In this document: positions 13,401 through 25,541 of the stretch, piece after piece
Layout: every line of letters begins with the position of its first letter
How positions within the stretch are numbered: position 1 is the first letter of the stretch
Source of the DNA: Hyaloperonospora brassicae
Lineage: Eukaryota > Oomycota > Peronosporomycetes > Peronosporales > Peronosporaceae
Reading direction: 5' to 3'
Assembly (NCBI GenBank): GCA_947650285.1
Contig: CANTFL010000137.1
Span: 124,001 to 188,000 of the forward strand
DNA: 64,000 nucleotides
Position numbers and translations under genes: made by a program
The notes under the pieces: generated by a model
Database searches by the model: none
What the model was told of the DNA's origin: nothing
Seen by the model: only the letters and a program-made list of their open reading frames with translations

Positions 13401-14154
13401 GAATAGGTTTGTATAATTGATAAGCGAAAAAATTTGTACGCGAAGTAAATTAAATGTATATATAGCTCACCCGAGAATACAGTACCTAGGAAGTTTGTCA
13501 TCTGGGAAGATGTCCGTACTGACACTGATGGATCTCATTTATTGCTTCTGGCCAAGATTAAATAGCACAAGTGAGCTTCGTCAATGGCTAAAACGGACTT
13601 ACTATCTTCAAAACTTTAAATTAAATTATACTGAGCTACTTCAGTCATCATCGACATGCTCAACAAGTATAATTTCTGGATATGGAATGCAGAACATCGA
13701 TCTACCTTCAACTCTGCTTAGCAAATCTGGATTGAACATGAGTGAAAATGTTACTTAATAAATATGTACCATTTCAAGTCGTGGGTGACGCGAGATATTT
13801 TGCGATATGATGTGCCTCGTGCAATTCGATGACGAGGATCGAGAGCCTGTCGTACAATTCTAGTCACGATATGTAAAACCTTCTCAAAATAATGTTTATG
13901 TACGTCACAAGGACAGTTCGGATATGGGCTACGCACATATCAGTATAAGTCTATATTTGTCGTACAAGATGCATTTTTCGCTAAAAAAGATGATTACTCA
14001 TTCTTTACCGCCGTAAAGAGCCCATAATTTTCCCAGCGTATTGCTCGACGGTCATCGTTTCTCGGTGTATGAAATTTTGTGCTTTATAACAAGCCACAAA
14101 AAAGATTTTGTCTTACGCTAGTTTTCGATGACCAGATTGCAAACGTCGGGGTAA
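10401..14154. other. Relic DNA without a supported gene
   Basis: Several frames of 60-113 codons occur (for example 10549-10806, 11608-11904, 13417-13758 on +) but none carries a domain I recognise, and frames change within apparent coding stretches as expected for old transposon debris. A 15-bp piece TGTAACCCCGTTACA at 12121-12135 matches the terminal sequence of the LTR group. Confidence 0.4.
11690..11905 (+). repeat. Diverged copy of the repeat at 25411-25660
   Basis: Shares the motif order GACTGAAAGAGTCAACAAG and, further on, GACGCCTCAAAGAGGCACG with 25411-25660, where the counterparts are GACTCAAAGAGTCAAC and GACGCCTCAGCAAGGCACG. Both motifs are small inverted repeats. The source element is not identified. 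Confidence 0.5.
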
Positions 14155-15060
14155 CATGGTTCGTGACATAGATACTGCTGATGGCAATCGACACTTGTGG
14201 GTGTTGTATTGGTCGGGGGATTAGAGCGACATTTTAACGTCTACACTGCTGAACCGGACTCATACCGTTGAGCCTTACGTGATGCATTTCATATACGCAG
14301 GAATATATAACATCTTAAACCTTCCAAAAAATATTTATTGCGAGATAAAGACGCTAAGAAGCGAAAACAGCATCATCGTGCGCTCATTCATCATTTAATG
14401 ACTTACACAGTGGACATCCTCAATTGACTGCGTGTCATCAGTGCTTATGACAACATTAAAAATAAAGCCTGATGGTATTTGATCGCTTCAATATATCAGC
14501 TGGTGAACACATGGGTCGTAAGGACGCTCGCGGCCATATTCTAGCATTTTTTGTTGCCAATAATTGGTAAGAGAAATATACAAGATCATGTACTGGTTTC
14601 AAGATGAGAAGCCCGAGCCGACCTCGCCAGCCCATTTGCTGCCGGTTCTAATTTTTATGGAAGGCAAGCATTCATTTAGCATAAATTTGCATCTTTCTTC
14701 CATCTGGTGATCAAAGAAACATGATTTTATTGATTCTTTTGGGCAGATCCAGCATCATGGTGCGTTTTGGTGTAGTTTTTTCGAATTTTGCGGTGGTGCC
14801 GAGCGCACAGACCGTCGTTTTAATAGTCTAGATGTATCACGACTTACCTATTTATTGATTATAGATCGTGATCCGCGTTTCACTTCTGCTCAATACGCCG
14901 AATGCTTTCAACTATGTGGTACCTATTCGCAGAGGTCTACATGGATAATAAAGAAACGGATGGACAAACGGAATGCGTCAACTAAATGTTTAAATCAACC
15001 GTATGAACAATTCCCAACTCTTTTCATGTATTTATTTATTTCCCCTTGAATAATTTGCAC
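14155..15060 (+). pseudogene. Ty3/Gypsy integrase relic
   Basis: The clearest part is 14855-14990, which reads IDRDPRFTSAQYAECFQLCGT and then a degraded form of the STDHxxTDGQTE block; this is the second catalytic Asp region of a Gypsy integrase core. Upstream, weak matches continue to about 14155 but with stops. There is no intact frame. It resembles the lineage of the relic at 1-1411 more than the elements at 35 and 56 kb, but the fragments are too short to be sure. Confidence 0.6.
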
Positions 15061-17177
15061 TCAACATTGCCGTGTAAGTCTCAACCTTGTCTACGCTATT
15101 CTTTATCAACAACACAAGTAATTCTCGCGATTCGGTTCTACTTGATTAACTAGCCTCATTATCGCGGTCTTTAAGCTCAATGGAGTAGAAAGGCTGGATA
15201 TGATAATGATAGAAACGCTGCCGATGCAAATTATGATGTTTGTTTAGCGACTTGGATATCATAGCACTTGCCGTAATGCATCTCGTTGCGGTCTCCTTGC
15301 TTATATTGAAATATGGGTGCACAAATTCAATTTTAGTTCATCTGCATAAATCAAACGCTTCAGCTCTTACGACCATTCATTACAGATTTTGTGCTTTATG
15401 CGTTGGAAGTGATAGTTGACCGACAAAGGAGAAGCGTAATAAAATAATATTTAATTTTTTCGATAGCAAACCACTTGTGCACATTCGTAATCTGTCTAAG
15501 TGTCCACAAGTGTTTCATCGAAAACAACAGTAACATATTTGGGAGACAATAAGTTCCATCACGATATACTGAACGTTTTGATTGGTTAATATACATGGTG
15601 ATGCTTACACGCTGTAAGTTTCTGCCTTCATGAATTTCACATTGGAAATCTATGTCAGGCACGTATGAGCTATCGTCTGTTGAATTAGCTCAGTAATTGT
15701 GTCAGTCTTAAGCACAACACGCCTTGGAAAAGCCTCTGACGATGTCCAGTACCGAGGTATACCCGAGCGCGTGCATAATGACCATTATGGAGACCATAAA
15801 GCAGCAGTTTTACGTTGGATCGACAATTATGACAATAGGCTCTGTTGCTTCTGTCTAGTTCGACCAACGGCCGCAGTTGAAGCAGTTTAGTGGTCAAAGC
15901 ACGATCGGCCATTTCAAGAGCATCAAATATTTTGTTCTTAGCCACCCCGCTTCGGCTCAAAATAATATGCATAAGTAGTACAATTGGATGGTAACTATTT
16001 TAACTATCCCCATGTAAAAAGCCCAGTGGATCTTTAAGGGATATGGCGTTGGTGTGACTCAAAAAATTGTACCTGAGGTGTGTCTCACTATGTGGATAAC
16101 GATCTCTTTTATACGGTTTCCGAAACGAAAAGAATGACGTCGCATGGCTTCACAAACCAACCAAAGTTGTGGTTGGAGAGCCTTGTACATTTGCGCGACT
16201 TATAACAATACATAACGCCGGTATATTCTTTATGACTACTGACCGAGAGGTAAGAAAGATAAAGATTAAAGCCATTGTAAATATTCGCGGTCGCTCTTTT
16301 ACAGTATGAACGTACTCAACTTACTTCCATTGTATCGACATCGATCATCTTCCTCACCCGACGATTTGTGAATGAAATCTTATAAACTAGTTTGTCACAC
16401 GGAGTTCCTAAAAGTTACCGATGAATTCCCATGTGATTGGCGGTAGTTGCTCTAATAATCTCCGGTTTTACTTTGACCAAAAGCCTACCTGATATCTATT
16501 ATGGCAGACAAGCGTACCCCGCTTCGACAAACATAGATTACTAGTAAGGAAGTGCTCTGTTGCATCGTTATTTTTGGCATAAAATAGCACCGTCCTAACT
16601 TTTATTGCGGCGTTACGGGAGACAAGTCGATCGACAAAAAAGTTTCGGCTTTCAATACAGCCCTGTAGCCGGTCGGCGATGACTTCTCGTTTGCTTTCGA
16701 CAGTGAACGCGACTCGAATGTTAGCACCTAGGTTTCTGACGCCCTCGATCCGGACGGTAAGCCGCATTGCTAGAATCTATCTGGACCGGGTTCGTTTCGT
16801 TGTACTGAAACGGAAGGAACCGAGTAGGCGATCACGGTTCGCCATTATTCGATTTTGCCTATTAGAAAAGCGGCTTTTTTCAGTCGGTACTATTGAATCT
16901 GCTGCTTTTCTTTGTGCCCGTAGTAAACGAGCTGAGCGTCTTTTCTCCGGTACTAACGTCGAACAGGATATTAAGCAGCCAACTTTTAATCCATCCCAAT
17001 CAAAGTATTCCTTTATTTCATTGTTCAATTGATACGTATGGCTCAGTGAGGGTTCTAACGGCTCAAGTATCCATTACCTAGACACTGTTGCATGGGATTG
17101 AACGAGGGACCCTCCTCGTCCATTTTGTTACTATATCGAATATGGCTGGAGTTACTAAGCGTGTAATGTATCCTACC
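15061..17177. other. Overlapping open frames, no identified gene
   Basis: Two islands (15685-15972 on -, 16468-17032 on both strands) have longer than expected open frames. The minus-strand frames 16468-16767 and 16777-17028 are adjacent. I recognise no domain in any of them. They may be old transposon coding sequence. Confidence 0.35.
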
Positions 17178-17650
17178 TGTTACGGGGCACGCTCTTGCTC
17201 AGATAACTGAGCAAGATCTTGTATTTATAACAATACAAGGGTGCGCACGCCCGACGTCACGTACACGTGGCGTGAGGAAGCGCGACCAAGACAATACAGA
17301 ACCCGAAAGCTTTGTATTTTGGGAAAAGTAGAACTTTTATGTAATACAGTTATGTTGTCTTACTAAATCATCTTTCCTCTCAATCTAACTATATTGAACT
17401 ACTGTCTCCTATGTGGGTCTTCTGGCCACCACAACTTGCGCGCGTCCAGCAGTGATTGGTGGTCAATTTGATTGACGTACACGGTACATCTACCAAGAAG
17501 TGTACCCCTCCTCGGATATTACCCTTAGAGGTAATATTTTAACATTATCACTTTTCTCAAGTGATGTTGATTGAATAGTATCAAAATAGATATTATTCAA
17601 AAATTGATACTTTCGTACCAATTCTTATAAAACAAGCTCACCCCGTTACA
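17178..17650 (-). mobile_element. Solo LTR, 473 bp (family A), TSD CTACC
   Basis: Outer ends are TGTTACGGGG and CCCCGTTACA. It is flanked on both sides by CTACC (17173-17177 and 17651-17655), a perfect 5-bp target duplication, so it is a true insertion later reduced to a solo LTR. Sequence and order of blocks match the LTR at 24829 in the same orientation, but it is more diverged and longer. Confidence 0.92.
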
Positions 17651-18345
17651 CTACCGCCTATTTAATTTTAAGTCTTAAAGTTGTCATAACTCGATTCTGT
17701 GATTGTTGACTTTTAAAAGCTCTTTTTCCGGTGCAGGATCCGGCTACCGTTATGCACACACAACAAGCCCATCCCAGTCTGTTGAGCGTTTAACTCGACC
17801 CTGAAGATTATAATATTTGCACCACCTCCGCGCCAATGTTTTCATTTATGCGGTGCTTCGCGTGGCTTCCACGCGACAGTACCCTCACACGGACATAGAA
17901 ACATTTATGTAGCGGCTTTGCACTTTGTAACATACATAGACGTAATTAGACTTTTAGTCGGTGTATTAGCCAAGTTTGCCCAGATTATAACCACTGCTGG
18001 GACGAGGTCAGATTAGATGAGTCAGATTCGGCACTGTAATCTATCGCGCCTGGGTAGATTTGGACTTAGTAAAATAAAGCTCCGTAATTGGACAGGTAGC
18101 ATCGGCCCAACGTTACCTTTTTTGACCTCTTTAAAATGACCCGACTTTGGTGTCCATGGTGCTGTATTCGGCAATCGAGCGTCTATTATACACCGCCCTG
18201 TTGACCTTCGCGGAACTAATATATTTATACGGCAACGGTCCACATCTGTGGTCTCCGATGCGTCCAATTCACTCGAAGGTGCTTTAAAACATACGAGGAT
18301 ATCGGATGATCGAGAAAGGCTGAATTGTTATAACGCGTACGACCC

Positions 18346-21300
18346 TTGATAATAATACAACAATCATCACGTGTTCGGGCTCCACACAAGCCCGTTGTAA
18401 GTAAATACGGGGCTTTATTTGAACCAAAGATTACTGACGTTGCTTCCCAGATTAGCTCCAGTTTTTTCTCAAGCTTAGGAACTATTTCACAGGATTTCAG
18501 GTGTGGACACACCACAAGTCCAGTTCATGGACTTCATGATGGTAATCTTCGCCTTTTTAGTTCCGCGCAACTTATCTCTTGCTGCTTGTTGGAATGGGGA
18601 AGTTATGTTTAGGTTTTTACCACATTCATGTTGTGTATAACACTATTCAACCGGGTTCCCGACCTAGTTTCGTTTCATTACTCAATCGTCACTTTAAACA
18701 GGAGACCAACCATACTGTTATGGGGACTTCAATTCGGTTCTTTTGCGTCAAATGGATGAGGCACGTTCGCACGAACGATCACGCCGACAAGGTATAGACG
18801 AGTTACCCGACTGGATGACAGCATCACTTCGGATCGATCCTTGGCGAGTTTAACATGTGAATGTTAAACGTCTACTAGTTCGACCTGCGCTCTTTAATGT
18901 ACGTTGCTATTGGTAATTTATAACTACTATTATCTGCGTTAAAAGATGTTTCGTATGTTTCAAGGTTAATTTCGACACCGAGGGGGGGTGTACATAGGTC
19001 TCACCTTTTGTCTGAGGTCCACTCAATCTAAGCCTCCCGGACATGCCCCTTCAACATGCAATCCATGTCAATCCAATAACCTGTGGCTCAGATTAATCTA
19101 CATGCTGTCTTATAGCGGCTTGCCGCGTTACTTTAATTCAAGGATAATTTATTATAATACTGGATGATTGCTTGAAGAGCACAAGCGACGGACTCCATAT
19201 TTTTTCGGAAATTGTTTTTTACAAAGACGAATTAAGCTCAATGAACTATTGAAGACCTACATTTAACGGTTAACCGGCTCCAGTAACCGCATGCTTTAAC
19301 CCCTTGTTGCAACTATCTAACGATATCTCTATCGCACAGACGACTCTGACATAAAATGAGGGGAGGGTTCTTTTCACCTATTGTCCTCTATGCGGATGCT
19401 TCATAAGATTTTAAATTTGGCACATCGACTTGGTCGAGTCTCAAAATCTCATTTGAACTATGACCGATATGGTTTTGTTCGTGCCGCTATATTTGCCACT
19501 GACATATTCGTTTTGAAGCGCTGAAACAGCTCAATTTGTTCTTCAATTTCCCGAATGGAGCAGTTTTACTCGAATATGTCAAAGTCATCGAAAATGTCCT
19601 TTAGGTAGACTAAATAGGACACAAACGCCTTCGGGTTTAAGTATACCTTTTGGCACTAGCTTCAGGTTCTATATCTCGGTACACTTCTGTCCTTAATGTT
19701 TGATATCTGCAACCTGGCTTCGATTATACTCGAGATTGGGATATGCCAAAACGACCTGCCAGGATGTCACTTTTTGCATTAAGCTGGATACTAGAAAAAG
19801 CCAAATTGTGCCAAGTAGTTTTGATTAGTCTATCCGTTAGGTTTTTTGAAAATGGCTATCTCGTACGTAACGGTATGGTTGCGGTAGAGACAGCAGCCCT
19901 AAGATAGCTCAATTTAAGATCGATGAGCTCCTGAATAGGCTCGCGCGGCGGGCCAAAACGCGTATGACGTATGTCCGTAAACGAGGTTTTTTCATATGAC
20001 TTTCTCCCCATAAAATTTTTATCGCCGGCGTTATTCGCGCTCGTCATCGAGCCTTTATTCAATTTCTTTGGGCCAAGCTCCATGACCCGGAACTTTGTAG
20101 TTTGCATTTTTCCATTTTGGACATCAGTTTCGCGACGACCGAAAAGGTCTACTGCACGATCTACGATACGCAAAAAGCTCTCCCGGAAATGTGGATACCT
20201 TTTGCTCGAGCGACTAAAATGAAGCTCAACAAGGTCAAGACAGCGATATTGACATTTCGGTCCTGGTCTAAGAATTTGGTCCCTCTTCGTCTAGCGCTTA
20301 AAAGTTGAGTGTTGAAGTTATAGATAGTTCTTGGCGTACAACGTTACTTAGTATCTACCATAGAATTAAATCAAGCTTTGACGAACGGATCCAACGTATG
20401 AACGCTAACATGAAGGTGTGCTGATCACTTGGACCCACCTTTGATGATAATGTTGTAGTTTGCGCATGCGCAGAAGTCGTAGGGAGCAGAATGTACCTAG
20501 CATCAGATACTCTTCGTTCGTCAATGCTACGACATGAAACCTAACATCACTGCGACTTGACCATATGCATGTCGGATATAATCCGTCAGACCGGCTCATA
20601 CCATACGGTGATCTCGCATTGCAACTGTATCTTCTAATTCCAGCTGTCAAGTCGTCCTGTCGTCGTCCGACACGTCAAAGACGTCGCCTGTCGCGAACTG
20701 TCTCATCTCTCTACCGTCGCCTCGTCGCACCATGTGCTTGGTCGTCCCATTATCTGCCATTCAGGTGAAGCCGTACCGTGGAGTTGCCCTTGACCCTAAC
20801 CATGACAACTACCCACTCATGATCATATTCAAAACGACCGCGCACGCTCACTCCGCTGTCACGTTGTGAGCTTGCAGAAAGTTGTAAAACCCAAATCTAA
20901 AATTCTCAGCCAGCGTCTACCGCGTTCGCGCGACTGAGCTCCAAGCACAAGTAAACTTGCTTGTCAATCGCTTCATTTGTAAGTACAAGGAGCGTATTAC
21001 ATTGTAAAAATATTGTTTTGTCGTCCGCCTGGCCATGAAGGCTCGAGTCTCACTCGAGTTCGCGACATGGTGCGCGGCTCGCAATTCCACATGATGTGCA
21101 AAGTTATTTTTTGCGGTCCACCCTCACATCTGTTATGCGATTTTTAATGTGGGGATCCGGATATCCGCATGTTTGATCAAGCTCTTTCTTCTCGGGGGGG
21201 CGTGATTCAGACATTGTGTATGACCTGTAACAACGAATCCGGGTTATAATATCTCGTCTAAAACTTGCCGCTAAGACGAAGTCAGATTCTACTATCATTC

Positions 21301-22130
21301 GGTATTATCTTCTGGACAACTTGTCTCTGTCGAAGGTCGTTCGCAGCAACTCCAAGCTCGACAAACTACCTGCGCCGACGCTGAAAACCAATGGCGTCAT
21401 TTCCTGTGAAAATGGGCACAGTAGCTCGGCGTTAGCGCCGATCAGTGCTTATTTTACTATTGGTCGACCGCGGTATTATTCACCACAGTGACTTCTTCGG
21501 AATCGTGAACGTTTTCTTGCGGAATTTTTTGCGATTCTTTGCTCTTTACGCCAGGGTTAGGTCTGTAGAATTAAATTGTACTAAAAATATAAATCAGGTT
21601 TGCAGTTCAGTGAAATTTTAGAAGAGGATTCTAATATCGACCATTTTCTAGCTTCCAAGTAAATTTGCGCAATATATACATGTATTTTAAACCCGAACGC
21701 CTTGGATGTAGATAGTGTGGCGCAAAATCGAACACTTATTGATAAGCTATCACCTCGAGTTTGCCATTTCGCGCCTGGGCGTAGAATCGGTTTCACCGGC
21801 GGTAACGTGGAGTTGCGAACTTAATCTGACAAAAAGTTCACTTCCAGAATATGGTAGTTTGCTCTTCCGGCTCCAAAAAATGCATATATCCATGCACCGT
21901 TTACAATATCTATCCGGAGCCACTATCCTCTGCCATTATGCTTGTGATAACCTGATATCAACACCCCATCGCTTTTTGTTTTCCGAATTTGCGGCTCAGG
22001 ATTGGTCTCTTTGGCTGGGCCGTTTCACACCCCACTGTTCGGCTCGCATGGTGAATGGGGGCAATGATTTTAATTATGTGGAGACTACAACGGCTGCAAA
22101 AAGTCTTATGGCTACAGCCTTTTCGTAGTA
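18346..22130 (+). pseudogene. L1-like LINE relic (reverse transcriptase region)
   Basis: At 20020-20080 the + strand reads LSPALFALVIEPLFNF, the block after the RT active-site region's GxPLS motif in L1-type LINEs. Further on, in another frame, come ATTEKVYCTIYDTQKAL and TKMKLNKVKTAILTFRSW (about 20130-20275), typical of the RT thumb side. A 137-codon frame at 21715-22128 fits the poorly conserved C-terminal part. Frames change repeatedly, so it is dead. The left limit is uncertain, and 17651-18345 holds nothing I can assign. Confidence 0.65.
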
Positions 22131-22893
22131 GTTCATAATGTTCGGGTGTTCATCCTTCTCTTTCATTGTAGACATCGGTACAATATTCGATAGATGATAC
22201 TGCAGCTAATCTACTTGGTGTTCAAGCTCGGGTATACGCTGTCGTTGATCACATACAAAGTGTTATTTCTAAACTTAGTCAGCCGTAGCTTGAGCTATTC
22301 CAGTTCTGCTCTGCTTCAACTACAAAACCTACTATCGACTCAAAAGGTACAGATAATTCACCGTTAGATTTTGAATGAACTTGCTATAAGGGATTAAACC
22401 AACCTCGCGGTTTAGTTGGGGGTCTCCCCTTGACCTTCAATCATTTAAACTATCGCGCATTTTCGTTTGAGCCCCACAGAAGTTAGATTGCGATATTTTA
22501 CCGTCCCCCATTATTTTAGGGCCACGCTAACTTAGGGTGATCTGATTACGTCTGTCCAGGCATACACCTTTTCCATTGCACTTGCGGGCACTTAGCTTCG
22601 TCGTCTTTTTTAGCTTTAGCCCTATGACTTAGTCTTTTGCCTTTGATATTTGACCCGACAAGTTTTATAGACCCTCATCTTGAGTTATCGACATCGAACT
22701 TTCCTGTGACATATGAATTGTATCATGATTGTTCTATTCGACCTCATTGGGTGGTTTACTATCCGCGACTTTTTGTGTCCACGGCTTTAGCTTTCTTTAC
22801 TGCGGCAATTTCATATTACGGAGATCAGAGACCTACCGTGATTCTGCATTCTTAACACCTTTGATCCTACAGTTTCAATACCAATACCGTCCA

Positions 22894-23332
22894 TGTAACG
22901 GGGTAGCCCGTTACATGAAATTGTCATTAAAACAATTTGACAATGAAGAATATTACGTCGAATATTCTTTTAACAATATCACAGACATTGTGGTATTGCT
23001 GGGATGACCGAAGGGTCTACTCATTGGTTGATATCGTGATGATATCAACCCACCAATCGATGCTAGACGCGCGCAATGGGTGTTGAGTAGACGTCATTAT
23101 ACGTTTAGTTACATCAGTACAATTAAGTCAGGGCAACAGAGATTCAAGAAGTTATAGGACTTGATTATATTAATACAGTTTTACTTTTACCAAGAGACTC
23201 GTCTGACTACTTGGTCTCCTTTCCGTCCTCTGTGTTTCTTTAACACCTAGCAGGGCACTGTCGACCAATGTCGTCAGTGGAAGTATACTCCGTACTAGTC
23301 AACCAGTACGTAGTCAGCAGTGCCCCGTCACA
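22894..23332 (+). mobile_element. Solo LTR, 439 bp (family C, as in element 2), TSD GTCCA
   Basis: Starts TGTAACGGGGTAGCCCGTTACA and ends CCCCGTCACA. It is flanked by GTCCA on both sides (22889-22893 and 23333-23337). It is the same family as the LTRs at 55764 and 63095, including the long GAGACT...AGTCTCC and GGGCACTGTCGACCA blocks near the 3' end. Confidence 0.93.
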
Positions 23333-24828
23333 GTCCACCTTCCTTTATATGCTTTCGATATGAATTCCTAAGGTGAATTTTTGGGGAAGAACATACGTTT
23401 TCATACCAAGGTCAAGTAATTTCACTCACACTACAGCACCCGAATAAAACAATTAAGTAGTTCCATTTGTCAAGCTTCACCTTTAGTGGGGTCATACAAG
23501 AGTCATCGAATTTAATGTGTGGCGACTAAGCACTAAACCGTAAAATTATGGAAGTCATAGGTTGCGAGATACCCGTTTTGAGATCATCCTCTATTTGGAA
23601 TGCGTGTTCAATTACTCCTGTCTACCATCACGCGCCATTCTAGTCGTCGCTCACGCTTTCTTAATATTGCGCTTCACTCACTCGTTGCAATCAATTATTT
23701 TACATTTCTGGATGCACCTACTTAGTTTCATTTGAATACATTACTCGACTTTTCTTATTCAATCACTCGATTTCATCACCTCTCACAATTCACCGTCGGG
23801 TTGATGTATTGAGTTTCTCTACTAGACCAATATCTTTACCTTTGTCAATAGATGTGCGGTAGTTAGGCTTAGTTTTGAATCAAAAAATAAACTCAACTCG
23901 CAAGTAATGATTGAGAACATGTCTTTAGTTTTCAGCCAGAATAACATTGAAGGATGTCGCATTCTTACTTAGCTGCTGGAAGGTCATTTTGCTTATGTCA
24001 TTAATATCGTCTTAAGTCTCCGGGTTTTATACAGATATGTGCTCAGGGAGATAGCTCGAGTAGATTTTAAGTTGTATCAATTATGACCATTTTTGTGTGA
24101 CTCGAAGTTGAAGTCAGCTTTTCATGTTATATGCACCGCCTCTTCAAAGGAGAAGAATAAACTTATGCTACTGTGATTTTGTCTACGCCAGTGCTAAGAT
24201 CATCCATAAAATAGCTGCGTGGACCACCTCAGAAAGACGATCAATCTACATTGCAACTATGAGTGTTATCATCACTTGGACATAATCCAAAAATTCATTC
24301 TTACCCTGAGGGGTAGGCAAGATTCAGGAACGGAAGCGATATTTCTGCTTATACGACTCAAATGCGCGCAGAAGCTAATTTATTGATTTGTATGTGGGAG
24401 ATGCAACGTATACATACGTGCCGTACGTTAAGGACCATTCTTTTGCTCTTCCATCGAGATAGAAACAGCCAACGGTACCCGCTGATGCTCTAAGGGGTAT
24501 CACAACAGATTTTAGGGACATCTCTATCTTTCGGGTTCAAAGGACGAGGCCCAACTCGTCTTTTCTAAATAGAGATTAATTCTTAATATCAACAGACGAA
24601 AGTGAGCCTCTTCGTCTACTACAGACGCGAAGTATGTTGGAATACCCGGCGCCATTTGGTCTTGGACCTACCCTAAAAGGAGCAACTCATATTGCGAAAG
24701 TCGTTGAGACATATAATCAATACGTCCGGGTATTGAGTTGCAAGAAAGTCCATGTACTGGGCCTTATGAATCGGTCAGTTCAGTAAGTGCAACCTATCGG
24801 GCTTCAGAGAGGGGGTGCCTTGTCTCAT
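23333..24828. other. No gene recognised
   Basis: AT-rich stretch between two solo LTRs, short frames only. I see no motif that supports a gene or a defined element. Confidence 0.45.
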
Positions 24829-25272
24829 TGTAACGGGGCACGCCTTGTGTCAATTCGACACAAGGTTGTGTGCACCCGACCTCACGTATACGCGGCTTGA
24901 GGAAGCGCAGCGAAGTAGGCAGAGCTCGAAAGCTCTGTCTAAGAGAAAAAGTAGAACTGTGTTTCATATAGTTATTCTCTCCTAATAAACCATCTTTGTC
25001 TTGAGCCCACTAATTAAACTCCATTCTCCTGTATGGGTTTCTTGTCCACCACCCATTGCGCGCGTCCAGCAGCGATTGGTGGTTGATCTGGTTGATGTAC
25101 CGTGAACATCAACCATCAGGTGGAGCAACCCATCGAAGAAATATTACCCTTGGGGGTAATATTCCTTCAACCTTACTCTTTACGAGGAATGTCAATTGGT
25201 CATTATCAAAATAGATAAGATTCAAAATTAATACAAATTTCAATTTTTATGGAACGGGCTCACCCCGTTGCA
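24829..25272 (-). mobile_element. Solo LTR, 444 bp (family A), TSD CTCAT
   Basis: Outer ends TGTAACGGGG and CCCCGTTGCA, flanked by CTCAT on both sides (24824-24828 and 25273-25277). It carries the hairpin CCTTGTGTC/GACACAAGG near its left end and the ATTGCGCGCGTCCAGCAGC block. Clearly related to the LTR pair at 1412 and 2573. Confidence 0.93.
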
Positions 25273-25410
25273 CTCATCCTTGCAGAGTGTCCCTCTGTAT
25301 AGGATCAGGTGTAAATTAAATACGACTGCTGCCTAGTGCGTTTAAGCTACCAAAGCCCCTTTCCAGAAGAAAGCCATATGCCGCAAGATGCGTTTGGTTC
25401 TTATAACGAA

Positions 25411-25541
25411 CGATGACTAAACGAGTCAACAAGTCCAAAGAGATACGACGCAACAAGTCAACTATTTCAAGGAGCTACGACTCAAAGAGTCAACTAGATC
25501 TTAGAGCAACGACTCATCGAGTCTACTAGCTGACAGAGCTT
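25411..25541 (+). repeat. Four imperfect tandem units of about 32 bp
   Basis: Units start at 25411, 25446, 25478 and 25510, each beginning with CGA. Three carry a GACTC/GACTA...GAGTC mini-palindrome followed by (A/T)AC(A/T)AG, and the second has a decayed version. A further palindromic motif (GACGCCTCAGCAAGGCACG) follows at about 25640. The same motifs occur around 11720-11900. Function unknown; probably part of a transposon end. Confidence 0.6.
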
